A stretch of 64,000 nt of DNA, from assembly GCA_051201605.1 (NCBI GenBank), contig CP179201.1, forward strand, positions 1,674,001 through 1,738,000, given 5' to 3'. Shown piece after piece: positions 9,225-18,552 of this stretch (positions within the stretch are counted from its first letter, which is position 1; each line of letters begins with the position of its first letter). The notes below the pieces were generated by a model, which saw nothing but the letters and a program-made list of their open reading frames with translations, ran no database searches and was not told where the DNA came from. The stretch is from CABZJG01 sp902512685 (lineage in GTDB: Bacteria; Pseudomonadota; Alphaproteobacteria; Rhodobacterales; Rhodobacteraceae). The translations under genes and the position numbers were made by a program.

Positions 9225-10694
9225 ATGCCAGAGAATTTTGAATTTCTAGAAACAAATCTGGACCTAATACCCGAAGTCATCGGACGTATAGCAGCTATTT
9301 TAGCCCCTGATGGGGGACTTGATCAGATCACGCGGCGCCTGAATAAATTGACCAAAGGTGCCGTTTTGCGTGTGACTCAGGATGCTGATTTTCACAAACG
9401 CAAATCCGGCGAGGTAATTACCCTAGCCTATCCCATGGGCGTTCAGGCCAAGGCAATTGATCTTGTGGTTCTCGATAAACGGGCCGAACGCAATGCCGCC
9501 CGCCGTGCTGGCGTTTCCCTTGCCAAGCTGCGGGGCAATGAGGAATTGCTGGTTCTTGCAGGCGCTTTGCGATTTGCAGACAGCTTTTTTCAGGGTATTG
9601 CACTGCGCAGCTATAACTTTCTGGCGCATAAAGAAAAAAAAGACGACAGTAGTTTCGGCAAAGTCACTTTTTCCCACAACAAAATGGAAACTCTTAAGCC
9701 GCTATTAGAAACGAGCGTGGCAATTACCGAAGCTGTATTTTTTACGCGTGATTTGGTGAATGAACCAGCCAATATTCTAACCACCACCACTTTTGCTGAA
9801 CGCTTGATGGACCTTGTGCCTCTAGGGCTTGAAGTTGAGGTGTTAGATGAAGCGGAACTGGCCGATTTGGGTATGCGCGCACTATTAGGTGTGGGGCAAG
9901 GCTCGGCCAGCCCATCCAAAGTTGTGGTGATGCAGTGGAATGGCGGTGCGCCGGATCAGCAGCCCTTTGCGCTTGTGGGTAAAGGGGTGGTTTTTGATAC
10001 AGGGGGCATATCGCTTAAACCCGGTGCTGGCATGCAGGACATGACAATGGATATGGGCGGGGCTGCTGTTGTCGCTGGAACAATGATGGCACTGGCAAGC
10101 CGCAAAGCGAAAGCAAACGTAGTTGGTTTGGTCGGTTTGGTTGAAAATATGCCCTCGGGCACAGCGATCCGGCCCGGTGATGTGATCACCTCAATGAAAG
10201 GGGATACCATCGAAGTGCTTAACACAGATGCCGAAGGAAGGTTGGTGCTGTGTGATGTGATGTGGTATACTCAAGAGCGATTTAATCCTGTTGCCATGAT
10301 TGATTTGGCCACATTGACAGGAGCCATTATTGTCGGTCTCGGGCACGAAAATGCCGGTGTTTTTTCCAATGATGATGCCCTGTGCCATGCCCTTCTGGGG
10401 GCGGCAAAGTCGGAAAACGAAGGTGCTTGGCGCATGCCTTTAGGCGCGGCGTATAACAAGCTGCTGAAATCAAGAATTGCTGATATGGCCAATATTGGCG
10501 GCCGGCCGGCGGGATCCATCACCGCTGCTCAATTTTTGCAACGTTTTGTGAAAGACAGCACGCCATGGGCACATATAGACATTGCAGGCGTAGCTCATAT
10601 AAAATCAGACAGCGACCATGCACCGGCAGGTGCAACCGGATGGGGCGTGATGACGCTGAACCGATTGATCAGCGATCAGTTTGAAAGTCCTTAG
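9225..10694 (+). CDS. pepA: Leucyl aminopeptidase
   Basis: Cytosolic M17 metallo-aminopeptidase of 489 residues that removes N-terminal residues from peptides. The C-terminal catalytic domain carries the two-metal signature: VGKGVVFDTGGISLKP, the MDMGGAA region and NTDAEGRLVL. An N-terminal macro-like domain covers about 1-170. holC begins 4 bp after its stop, the usual pairing in proteobacteria. E. coli PepA can also bind DNA; nothing here tests that. Confidence 0.96.
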   Translation: MPENFEFLETNLDLIPEVIGRIAAILAPDGGLDQITRRLNKLTKGAVLRVTQDADFHKRKSGEVITLAYPMGVQAKAIDLVVLDKRAERNAARRAGVSLAKLRGNEELLVLAGALRFADSFFQGIALRSYNFLAHKEKKDDSSFGKVTFSHNKMETLKPLLETSVAITEAVFFTRDLVNEPANILTTTTFAERLMDLVPLGLEVEVLDEAELADLGMRALLGVGQGSASPSKVVVMQWNGGAPDQQPFALVGKGVVFDTGGISLKPGAGMQDMTMDMGGAAVVAGTMMALASRKAKANVVGLVGLVENMPSGTAIRPGDVITSMKGDTIEVLNTDAEGRLVLCDVMWYTQERFNPVAMIDLATLTGAIIVGLGHENAGVFSNDDALCHALLGAAKSENEGAWRMPLGAAYNKLLKSRIADMANIGGRPAGSITAAQFLQRFVKDSTPWAHIDIAGVAHIKSDSDHAPAGATGWGVMTLNRLISDQFESP

Positions 10695-10698
10695 ACCA

Positions 10699-11166
10699 AT
10701 GGGAGCCGCCTATTTTTATCATTTGACCCGCCAACCTTTAGAGGTGGCCTTGCCGGCACTGCTTGAAAAGGCGTCCGGGGCCGGTTGGCGTATTGAAGTG
10801 CGCGGCACCAGCCTAGAGCGGATGCAATGGTTGGACGACAAGCTATGGTTGGGGGCGGATGACGGTTTTTTGGCCCATGGTCTGGCCGGCGGCAGCGAAG
10901 ATGCGCAACAACCGATTTTGCTTACCACAAATGCCGAACCCGGTTTTGAGTGTATCATGTCCATAGACGGGGCCACACTTGACCCCCAAGAAGTGAGTGA
11001 CAGCCAAAGGGTTTGCATATTGTTCAACGGGCTGGATGAAAATGCGATGCAGCAGGCGCGCAGCCAATGGAAAACATTGACCGAAGCGGGCTGCGCGGCC
11101 CAGTACTGGTCTGAAGAAAGCGGCCGCTGGCAAAAAAAGGCAGACAGCCAATCTGCCGCCAACTAG
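10699..11166 (+). CDS. holC: DNA polymerase III chi subunit
   Basis: Small clamp-loader-associated subunit that links polymerase III to single-strand binding protein. The ATG at 10699 (MGAAYFYHLTRQPLE) gives about 155 residues, normal for alphaproteobacterial HolC; an in-frame TTG at 10681 lies inside pepA and is less likely. Family features include YHLTRQPLEVALPALLEKA, a middle LDDKLWLGADDGFLAHG and RVCILFNGLDENAM. It is co-transcribed with pepA and overlaps the convergent aspartic protease gene by 4 bp. Confidence 0.88.
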   Translation: MGAAYFYHLTRQPLEVALPALLEKASGAGWRIEVRGTSLERMQWLDDKLWLGADDGFLAHGLAGGSEDAQQPILLTTNAEPGFECIMSIDGATLDPQEVSDSQRVCILFNGLDENAMQQARSQWKTLTEAGCAAQYWSEESGRWQKKADSQSAAN

Positions 11167-11747
11167 CGTTTTAGGACCATTTTCTTTTGGCTGATCTCAA
11201 TGCTCGAATATAGGTTTAAATAACTCATGCCGAGCAATGATTGCTGCATTTCGCCGCTATTGACTGAGGCGCTGACATTGCGGTCGACATAGGGTCCAAG
11301 CGCCATTTGCCTAAGTCGCACAGGCGCCGTGGAGACCGGGCCGTTTGCGGTCATGGCAGTGTTCCAGAATTGTAGATTTTCAAGCTTAAAGCCCAAAGCT
11401 TTTGCGTCACTTTGAGTCAAAACAACGTGACTGGCACCTGTGTCGACCATAAATGAAAGGGTCTGCTCATTCACTTTGATATTAACCCGATAATGACCAT
11501 CACCGCCTTGTGAAATCACCACATTACCCTCTTGAGTGGTAAAACTTGACGCGCTTCTCTGAGGCGATCGAATATCCTGCCATATTCCCACTGCAGCAAT
11601 CATGGCGGCAAAAATCACCAGCCAGATACCGCCTTGAAAGGCCGCTTTCTTGAACTCTCCGCGGCGGGTCATTAGCACTGAGCCGAGCAAGACAGCGGCA
11701 AGCAAGCCTAAGTAAACCAAGCGGGGATAATCTATATCCTGCGGCAT
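11163..11747 (-). CDS. Membrane-anchored retropepsin-like aspartic protease
   Basis: A 194-residue protein of the clan AA aspartic protease family (TIGR02281-like). Two membrane segments lie at about residues 9-25 and 38-55, followed by a single retropepsin domain whose catalytic motif is MVDTGASHVVLT and whose C-terminal half contains LLGMSYLNLYSSIEI. Such domains act as dimers, since each supplies one Asp. The substrate is unknown. The gene begins next to marC on the same strand with no spacer. Confidence 0.8.
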   Translation of the reverse strand: MPQDIDYPRLVYLGLLAAVLLGSVLMTRRGEFKKAAFQGGIWLVIFAAMIAAVGIWQDIRSPQRSASSFTTQEGNVVISQGGDGHYRVNIKVNEQTLSFMVDTGASHVVLTQSDAKALGFKLENLQFWNTAMTANGPVSTAPVRLRQMALGPYVDRNVSASVNSGEMQQSLLGMSYLNLYSSIEISQKKMVLKR

Positions 11748-12383
11748 TTAGTGACGAGCCTCAGAGAGAAGTTCAAAAGCCGCAATTCCTTCCAGCACGA
11801 ACTGCACTGCTAGGGCGGCTAAAAGCATGCCAAGTATCCGAGTGATGACATTGATACCAATTTTACCAAGCAATTGTTCAAGCAGTGTTCCGATAGAAAA
11901 CATCACATAAACCAACACCAGAACCGCAGCCACGACCATAGTGACCTCACCGATGCCAAGCCAACTGGGATGATTTTCGGTGATCAAGATAACCGATGTA
12001 ATGGCACCAGGCCCTGCAATCAGTGGAATGGCCAACGGAAAAACAGAAGGATCATCTGCTCCATCATCTTCACTTTGATCTTCCCGGCGTTTTGTGCGGC
12101 GATTAAAGAGCATCTCGAGTGCGGTTAGAAATAGCAAAACCCCGCCCGCAATTCGAAATGCAGGCATGGAAATACCTACGAATGACAAAACAGATTCGCC
12201 AAAAACCGAAAACAAAAAAAGCACCGCACCACCGACGGCCACGGCGCGCAATGCAATGCCGCGGCGTTTCTTTTGCGACATGCCTTGGGTGATCGCAATA
12301 AACATTGGCGCAAGCCCAATAGGGTCAATAATGACAAAAAGCGTCACGAAGGCGGTGATCAAAAAAGCGGTATCGAAAAGCAT
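11748..12383 (-). CDS. MarC family integral membrane protein
   Basis: A roughly 211-residue inner-membrane protein of the MarC family with six predicted segments; the family has no established substrate and a role in antibiotic resistance was not upheld in E. coli. The ATG at 12383 (MLFDTAFLITAFVT) is preferred over the longer frame because AAAGGAG precedes it at good distance. The family motif VIIDPIGLAPMF is near the N-terminus and LAIPLIAGPGAITSVI near the middle. An acidic cytoplasmic loop (EDQSEDDGADD) separates the halves. Confidence 0.88.
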   Translation of the reverse strand: MLFDTAFLITAFVTLFVIIDPIGLAPMFIAITQGMSQKKRRGIALRAVAVGGAVLFLFSVFGESVLSFVGISMPAFRIAGGVLLFLTALEMLFNRRTKRREDQSEDDGADDPSVFPLAIPLIAGPGAITSVILITENHPSWLGIGEVTMVVAAVLVLVYVMFSIGTLLEQLLGKIGINVITRILGMLLAALAVQFVLEGIAAFELLSEARH

Positions 12384-12469
12384 CAAAAAATGGCTCCTTT
12401 TGGGCCGATCATTATTCTGCCGCAAATGGGCGGTCAAGCCTAGGCCCGTATTGCGGTTTGCGCATCGCT

Positions 12470-12658
12470 TTAGTGATCATTGGGAGGATCAAGATGATCA
12501 GGGTGCTCTAATCCGCCCATATTGCGCCAAGCCTTGTGCTGAAGCGAGTCTAATGGCGAGCGAAGCTTCCACAATTTGCGCAGCTTCCATAAAGCTAGTC
12601 CTAAAACCCCAATCAAAAAATATCCGATCACTCCCAAAGACGATATAAATTCATACAT
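12470..12658 (-). CDS. Small single-span membrane protein, hypothetical
   Basis: 62 residues with one hydrophobic helix at about 7-24 (LGVIGYFLIGVLGLALW), then a basic stretch (KLRKLWKLR) and a His/Pro/Asp-rich tail. The ATG is preceded by AAGGAATT at a suitable distance, the main support for it being real. No family recognised. It sits alone between the ABC-F ATPase and marC genes on the same strand. Confidence 0.5.
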   Translation of the reverse strand: MYEFISSLGVIGYFLIGVLGLALWKLRKLWKLRSPLDSLQHKAWRNMGGLEHPDHLDPPNDH

Positions 12659-12831
12659 ATTGTAATTCCTTTTTTGTGAATGATGATAAAAGTGGGCAAA
12701 GAAATAGAATTGGTAGTAATCAGTTTCGGTAAGAAGTTAAGTCGCAATTTACACGTTTTATATCGGGTTTACGCCCACCATTACAATAATGTCCGTCGAT
12801 TGGTGGCGGCGATATTGCCTAAGGCTTGATT

Positions 12832-14682
12832 TTAGGCGGTCGCCTTTTCAAGTTTATCCTGGGCGACCATCCAAAGGTTTTCCGCCCGGTCAAGCGCTTC
12901 CATAACTTCTGCATATTTGCTGTTCCAAGTTGCAAGCTCGCCCATGCGCGTATCCTCATAAAGAGCAGGATCAGCCAGTTTTTCCGCAAGTTTATCGCGC
13001 ATCACATTAAGCTTTTCCAACCGTGCCTCGCTTTTGCGCACTTCCGATCTAAGCGCCAATATCTCATCGCGGCTGGCACGGACGGGTTTGGATTTAGGCG
13101 GCGCTTTCTGAGCGGCTGGCTTTTCAGTGCTGAGCAAGTCCTTGCGGTACGTTTCCAGGTCCTCTTCATAGGGCGTTACTTTGCCATCTTTCACCAACCA
13201 AAGCCTGTCAGCCACAAGCGACAATAGATGCATGTCGTGGCTAATCAGGATCACCGCCCCTGAATAGGCGGTCAAAGCCTCAACCAGACCCTCGCGGCTT
13301 TCAATGTCAAGGTGATTGGTCGGCTCATCCAAAATCAGCATATGCGGCGCGTCCAGCGTTGCCAACAGCAGTGAAAGGCGGGCCTTTTGCCCCCCGGACA
13401 GCCGACCAACAAGGGTTTCGGTTTGCTCTGCGCCAATGCCGAAACCACCTAATATGGCCCGAAGCTGGGCGGGGGTTTTTGATGGTCGTAGCCGCCGGAT
13501 ATGATCCAGTGGTGTTTCGTCGATGTGCAGCTCATCAACCTGATGTTGGGCAAAATACCCAATGCGCAGTTTTGATGAACGCACAACCCGGCCAGCCATT
13601 GGTCTTAGCCGATCAGAAATGAGTTTAGCGAGGGTTGATTTACCCTCACCATTCTGACCCAAAAGCGCAATCCGGTCGTCTTGGTCAATGCGCAGGTCCA
13701 ACTTGGATAAAACCGCAGTGCCGTTATAGCCCACGATGCCATCCTCGACCCTTAATATAGGCGGGGAAAGCTCTTCGGGCTCAGGAAAGCTAAAGCGGCG
13801 CAAGGCGGCCTCTTGCGGGCGGGTGATCGGTTCTAGCCGCGCAATGGCTTTCAGCCTTGATTGAGCCTGACGGGCTTTGTCAGCTTTATAGCGAAAACGG
13901 TCTACATAGGATTGCAAGTGGGCGCGCCGTGCGGATTGTTTTTTGGCTTCGGCTTCGGCGGTTGCCAATCTTGCAGCGCGGGTTTTGGCAAAAGTGTCAT
14001 AAGCGCCATTATAAAAGGTTAGTTTTTTATCCTCGAGATGCAGGATCGAGCCGACCGAGCGATTAAGCAGACCGCGGTCATGGCTGATGATGATGACTGT
14101 GTGAGGGTATTTCGCCAAATAACTTTCCAGCCAAATCGCGCCCTCAAGATCAAGATAGTTGGTTGGCTCATCAAGCAGTAATAGATCAGGTTGCGCAAAA
14201 AGCACACCGGCTAGCGCAACCCGCATGCGCCAACCACCGGAAAACGCGCTGCACGGCATGGCCTGTTTTTCACGGTCAAAACCAAGTCCTTTTAAAATAG
14301 ACGCAGCGCGTGCTTCGGCGGACCAAGCATCAATATCACTCAAGCGGGTTTGAATATCGGCAATGCGGATTGGATCGGTGGCCGTTTCTGCCTCGGCCAG
14401 CAGGCTGGCGCGCTCACTATGGGCTGCCAGCACTGTATCAATCAGCGATACCTCATTGCTTGGCACTTCTTGTGCAACGCCGCCAATTTGCGCCCGAGAA
14501 GGCAGCGAAAGGCTGCCCCCCTCAAGGGCCAACTCCCCCCGGATCAATCGGAACAAAGTTGTTTTGCCTGTCCCGTTACGGCCCACGAGCCCGACTTTGT
14601 GGCCATCAGGAATGGTCGCGCTGGCGCCATCAAAAAGGGGCCGGCCCTCTACCGAGTAGCTGATATTTGATATTTTTAACAT
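12832..14682 (-). CDS. ABC-F family ATPase
   Basis: Soluble tandem ABC protein of about 616 residues with no membrane domain, the ABC-F plan; members act on ribosomes as translation factors. The ATG at 14682 (MLKISNISYSVEGR) opens the first nucleotide-binding domain. Walker A motifs are GRNGTGKTT and GQNGEGKST; the signatures are FSGGWRMRVALA and LSGGQKARLSLL; Walker B regions end LLLLDEPTNYLD and MLILDEPTNHLD. A linker near 240-300 and a C-terminal charged coiled-coil tail (about 540-610) fit the YheS/Uup branch, but the exact subgroup is not resolved. Confidence 0.9.
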   Translation of the reverse strand: MLKISNISYSVEGRPLFDGASATIPDGHKVGLVGRNGTGKTTLFRLIRGELALEGGSLSLPSRAQIGGVAQEVPSNEVSLIDTVLAAHSERASLLAEAETATDPIRIADIQTRLSDIDAWSAEARAASILKGLGFDREKQAMPCSAFSGGWRMRVALAGVLFAQPDLLLLDEPTNYLDLEGAIWLESYLAKYPHTVIIISHDRGLLNRSVGSILHLEDKKLTFYNGAYDTFAKTRAARLATAEAEAKKQSARRAHLQSYVDRFRYKADKARQAQSRLKAIARLEPITRPQEAALRRFSFPEPEELSPPILRVEDGIVGYNGTAVLSKLDLRIDQDDRIALLGQNGEGKSTLAKLISDRLRPMAGRVVRSSKLRIGYFAQHQVDELHIDETPLDHIRRLRPSKTPAQLRAILGGFGIGAEQTETLVGRLSGGQKARLSLLLATLDAPHMLILDEPTNHLDIESREGLVEALTAYSGAVILISHDMHLLSLVADRLWLVKDGKVTPYEEDLETYRKDLLSTEKPAAQKAPPKSKPVRASRDEILALRSEVRKSEARLEKLNVMRDKLAEKLADPALYEDTRMGELATWNSKYAEVMEALDRAENLWMVAQDKLEKATA

Positions 14683-14945
14683 GGCGCACGCCATAGCAGG
14701 TCGCAATGGGTTCTACCATCGGGAATCAACAGGCTTCTTTGAAATGTACTGCAAAACTTTCGGACAGCTCAAATAAGGAAAAGGGCCGTTTTAGGGCTGG
14801 GCACTGCGGCAAACCGGATGCGTGGCCCACCATGATCTAAATAACGCAGATCAGACTTTTCAATTGGATGGTTGCATGGTAGGGGGCAGTCGCAAATCAC
14901 GGGGCTGACATGGGGTCTGCCCCAGCGATATAAGGATATTTTAAA

Positions 14946-15368
14946 ATGGCTCTCGAGCGTACATTTAGCATCATCAAACCAGATGCCACCCGCCGCAATC
15001 TAACCGGCAAAATCAATGCAAAATTCGAAGATGCAGGCCTGCGCGTTGTGGCGCAAAAACGCATTCACATGACCAAAGCCCAAGCCGGTGTGTTTTATGG
15101 TGTGCATGCCGAACGCCCGTTCTATGACGAGCTGTGTGAATTCATGTCATCAGAACCAGTTGTGGTTCAGGTGCTGGAGGGCGAAAATGCGATTGCCAAA
15201 AACCGCGAAGTGATGGGGGCCACCAATCCCGCAAATGCGGCGCCTGGCACTGTTCGCGCTAAATTTGCCGAGTCTGTTGGCGAAAACTCGGTGCATGGTT
15301 CTGATGCCCCAGAAACCGCGGCCATCGAGATCGCATATTTCTTTTCCGGCATTGAATTGGTCGGCTAG
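14946..15368 (+). CDS. ndk: Nucleoside diphosphate kinase
   Basis: Balances NTP pools by phosphate transfer through a phosphohistidine. The 140-residue length is typical. The start MALERTFSIIKPDATRR and the active-site His in NSVHGSDAPETA are both visible; the nucleotide-binding loop ENAIAKNREVMGATNPA precedes it. A strong hairpin terminator follows 10 bp after the stop. It stands alone on the plus strand with a 263-bp upstream gap shared with the divergent ABC-F gene. Confidence 0.97.
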   Translation: MALERTFSIIKPDATRRNLTGKINAKFEDAGLRVVAQKRIHMTKAQAGVFYGVHAERPFYDELCEFMSSEPVVVQVLEGENAIAKNREVMGATNPANAAPGTVRAKFAESVGENSVHGSDAPETAAIEIAYFFSGIELVG

Positions 15369-15378
15369 TTTAAGATTT

Positions 15379-15408
15379 GGGCGAAAGGTATTACTTTCGC
15401 CCTTTTTT
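15379..15408 (+). terminator. Intrinsic terminator after ndk
   Basis: A perfect 9-bp stem (GGGCGAAAG / CTTTCGCCC, 15379-15387 and 15394-15402) with a 6-base loop, followed by six T. It overlaps the 3' end of the convergent TfoX-domain gene, whose last codons lie inside the hairpin. Confidence 0.9.
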
Positions 15409-15741
15409 CTTTTCGATCACACCAATTTGATCAAGAAATTTCTCAATCTCTATTTCCGGAGCGATGCGGGCAGGAGCTGCCTGCACTTTGAGGGCGTCAA
15501 ACCTAGCCCTAAGATCGCGTTTTTCCTGTCCCTGACAATCGTTCCAAGGGCGGCCCTGAAGACCCATTACAATGACATAATAGCCGATGAAATGCGGCCG
15601 AACCCCCGCGTTCAAAAGCTTTAGGTAACCTGCATCCGCCCCCATATCACGCAGGGTTTCGGCATCCTTTATGCCGGCGCGCTGAAAGGCAGCCTCAAGC
15701 GCCGGCCCGATATTGCGAATAGCGGAAAGCGGCTCAGCCAT
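15391..15741 (-). CDS. TfoX C-terminal domain protein
   Basis: About 116 residues matching the helix-hairpin-like C-terminal domain of TfoX/Sxy proteins: the start LSAIRNIGPALEAAFQRAGI and LRDMGADAGYLKLL are characteristic. TfoX is a competence regulator in gamma-proteobacteria, but stand-alone C-terminal domains like this have no settled role. The ATG at 15741 lies inside the last codons of the upstream aminotransferase gene (8-bp overlap), implying translational coupling. Its final codons form part of the ndk terminator hairpin. Confidence 0.7.
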   Translation of the reverse strand: MAEPLSAIRNIGPALEAAFQRAGIKDAETLRDMGADAGYLKLLNAGVRPHFIGYYVIVMGLQGRPWNDCQGQEKRDLRARFDALKVQAAPARIAPEIEIEKFLDQIGVIEKKKGRK

Positions 15742-16909
15742 CAGCCAGTTGGGTGGCAAATAGACATAAAACCCGCAAAGCCGCATCAAAGGCGTCATCG
15801 GGTATTGTCATCGCAACGCGCAGATGGCCAGCAGCCGACTGGCCAAAACTTTCCCCAGGCATGACGGCAATTTGATGTTCGTCCAGCAATCGGTTTGCAA
15901 ATTCGGACCCACTAAGGCCCGTCGCACGAATATCAAGCATCAGATACATCGCCCCTTGCGGAGCGATTGCAGTGACTTTTGGAAACTCTTTCAAAATATC
16001 CAAAGCGATATCGCGCCGGCGTGCAAAAGGGGTGGAAATTTTTTGTTCTAAGTCTGTGCCTTGCTGTAAAGCAAATAGCGCGGCATCTTGAACAAAACCC
16101 GCAACGCCATAGGTGGTGGTTGTGGCCAGATTGATCATATGTGAGATCATGTCTTGCGGCCCGACAACCCAACCAACGCGGCTGCCTGTCATCGCATGAC
16201 TTTTCGACATTGATCCGATGACCAAGGTCCGCTCTGTCATCTGCGGCAGGCTGCGCGGGGATATATGTGTGCCGGACCAAACTTGCGTGTCGTAGACCTC
16301 ATCCGAGATCAGCCATAAATCATGACGCCGACACACATCTACGATTGTTTCCATTGTCGCGCGGGAATAGACGGTGCCGGTCGGATTATTGGGGGAATTG
16401 ATCAGCAATGATGTTGCCCCTTGTGCGGCCTGCTCCAATGCATCGCGCTGCGGTTGGAATCCATGCTTGGAGCGGGTCGGAACGGCAATTGGAACAAGAC
16501 CTTGTGAGCGCAGGGTGCCGGGATAGGTGGTGTAATAAGGATCAAGAAATAGCGCTCGGTCACCGGGATCACAAGCCGCTGCGTGGGTTGCAAAAAGCCC
16601 CGCCTGACCGCCGGGTGTAATTAGTACATTATCGCGCGTGGTGGCAACGCCGGTACGCTTTGTGACCCGCTCCGCCACGGTTTGGCGCAATTCAGCAATG
16701 CCCGGCACCATAGCATAGCCTGTGTTGCCTGCGGCAGCAGAGGCATGCATGGCTCTTAAAATGCTCGGGTCGGTTCGAATGTCATGTTCGCCGATGGTTA
16801 ATTCGGTGATCTGCCGCCCTTCGGCTATAAGCGCCCGCGCGCGTAAAAACACTTCCCACCCGTCAGAACCCTGACTGTTTATATTGCTGATCCGCTGTGA
16901 TGGCTGCAC
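15734..16909 (-). CDS. PLP-dependent class I/II aminotransferase
   Basis: A fold-type I aminotransferase of about 391 residues. The PLP lysine is in GSMSKSHAMTGSRVGW, the aromatic/Asn pocket in INSPNNPTGTVY, and the Asp in LISDEVYD. The GTG start at 16909 is chosen because GGAGAAG lies 5-8 bases upstream; the longer TTG start at 16966 has no such site. The donor amino acid cannot be assigned from motifs alone; aspartate- and aromatic-type members look alike. It overlaps the TfoX-domain gene downstream. Confidence 0.85.
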   Translation of the reverse strand: MQPSQRISNINSQGSDGWEVFLRARALIAEGRQITELTIGEHDIRTDPSILRAMHASAAAGNTGYAMVPGIAELRQTVAERVTKRTGVATTRDNVLITPGGQAGLFATHAAACDPGDRALFLDPYYTTYPGTLRSQGLVPIAVPTRSKHGFQPQRDALEQAAQGATSLLINSPNNPTGTVYSRATMETIVDVCRRHDLWLISDEVYDTQVWSGTHISPRSLPQMTERTLVIGSMSKSHAMTGSRVGWVVGPQDMISHMINLATTTTYGVAGFVQDAALFALQQGTDLEQKISTPFARRRDIALDILKEFPKVTAIAPQGAMYLMLDIRATGLSGSEFANRLLDEHQIAVMPGESFGQSAAGHLRVAMTIPDDAFDAALRVLCLFATQLADG

Positions 16910-17145
16910 GATTCTTCTCCGGCTAAAATTCAACCCCAATGGGACAGTGCCGGTTCGAAATGTCAAACACTTATCGGTTGCAAAATGAGCGGCTCGCGCC
17001 TATAAGACGCGGATGGAACGCTGTACAGTCATTCGGATATGTATTGCTTACTGAAAACTTTCAGTGGGCCAGTTCTTTCGTCATTTTCAAACCAGAACAA
17101 AGTTGCTAAGCCCGCTGCACAGCGCCGTAGAAAGGCACGCACCCA

Positions 17146-18510
17146 ATGACGACGATCACACTGCAAAATTCAAAAACCCGCAAAAAAGAACAGTTTGTTC
17201 CAATTGATCCGAAAAATGTCCGGATGTATTTGTGCGGGCCAACAGTGTATGATCGCGCCCATATGGGCAACGCACGCAATGTGATTATGTTTGATGTGCT
17301 GTTTCGCCTTTTGCAGCATGTTTATGGATCGGCGCATGTCACCTATGTGCGCAACTTTACCGATGTTGATGATAAGATTAACCAGCGTGCAGCCAAAAGC
17401 GGTAAACCCATTTCTGCGGTCACCGAAGAAACCATAGCGTGGTATCTTGAAGATATGGCAGCGCTCGGCAATCTTGAGCCTAATCATATGCCGCGGGCGA
17501 CAGAGTATATCGCCCAAATGATTGCCATGATCGAAGATCTTATTGGCAAGAGCCATGCCTATGCTGCCGATGGGCACGTGTTGTTTTCAGTGCAAAGTGA
17601 TGCTGAGTATGGAAAGCTTTCGGGGCGGTCAGTGGATGATATGATCGCCGGTGCACGGGTTGAAGTTGCACCCTATAAGCGAGATCCAATGGATTTTGTG
17701 CTCTGGAAGCCTTCGAGCAAGGATCAGCCGGGATGGGACAGCCCATGGGGATGGGGGCGTCCGGGGTGGCATATTGAATGTTCTGCCATGTCTCACGACT
17801 TACTGGGGGCAAGCTTTGATATTCATGGCGGCGGCAATGATTTGCTGTTTCCCCATCATGAAAACGAATTGGCACAAAGCCGCTGTGCCCACCCAGATCA
17901 TGGATTTGCCAATTATTGGCTGCACAATGAAATGTTGCAGGTTGATGGCAAGAAAATGTCCAAATCACTGGGGAATTTCTTTACGGTGCGCGACCTGCTT
18001 GATCAGGGATATGCGGGAGAAGTGATCCGGTTCGTATTCCTGTCGACACATTATGGCAAGCCGATGGATTGGACCGATGTCAAAGCCCGTGAGGCGGAAA
18101 AAACGCTTCGCAAATGGCGGGAGATCGGTGCCGAAGCTGATAGCTCTGGCGCGGTTGATGCCGCAGTGGTCAAGGCTTTGAGTGAAGATCTGAATACCTC
18201 TGGCGCCATCACTGCGTTGCATGCGTTGGCCTCAAAAGGCGACGCAGCGGGGCTTCGGGCATCGGCGGGACTTTTGGGATTGCTTGGTAAGGATATGGGG
18301 GATTGGGCAGCCGCTGTTGATTTATGCCTTTATAAAGAACGCCTTTTTTCCGAGAGGGAAAAAGCCATGGAAACCAAAGATTTTTCCGAAGTTGATCGGT
18401 TGAAAAGCGCCTTTCAGCAGGCAGGTCTAGAAGTAAGGATAAGCAAAACGGGGGTGTCGCTTATCCCCTCTGCGGGCTTTGATATAGCCCAACTGGAAAA
18501 CTTGGTCTAA
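17146..18510 (+). CDS. cysS: Cysteinyl-tRNA synthetase
   Basis: Class I synthetase that charges tRNA-Cys. The 454 residues include the CGPTVYDRAHMGNARN active-site region (HIGH-equivalent HMGN), the zinc-binding cluster residues in WHIECSAM and GGGNDLLFPHHENE, and KMSKS in KKMSKSLGNF. Length and motif order are normal. It is followed 42 bp later by cimA on the same strand, a common neighbour in Rhodobacterales. Confidence 0.97.
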   Translation: MTTITLQNSKTRKKEQFVPIDPKNVRMYLCGPTVYDRAHMGNARNVIMFDVLFRLLQHVYGSAHVTYVRNFTDVDDKINQRAAKSGKPISAVTEETIAWYLEDMAALGNLEPNHMPRATEYIAQMIAMIEDLIGKSHAYAADGHVLFSVQSDAEYGKLSGRSVDDMIAGARVEVAPYKRDPMDFVLWKPSSKDQPGWDSPWGWGRPGWHIECSAMSHDLLGASFDIHGGGNDLLFPHHENELAQSRCAHPDHGFANYWLHNEMLQVDGKKMSKSLGNFFTVRDLLDQGYAGEVIRFVFLSTHYGKPMDWTDVKAREAEKTLRKWREIGAEADSSGAVDAAVVKALSEDLNTSGAITALHALASKGDAAGLRASAGLLGLLGKDMGDWAAAVDLCLYKERLFSEREKAMETKDFSEVDRLKSAFQQAGLEVRISKTGVSLIPSAGFDIAQLENLV

Positions 18511-18552
18511 ACTAGGTAAAAAAGCTGTAAGATCAGCAGATTGGGCAAAGCC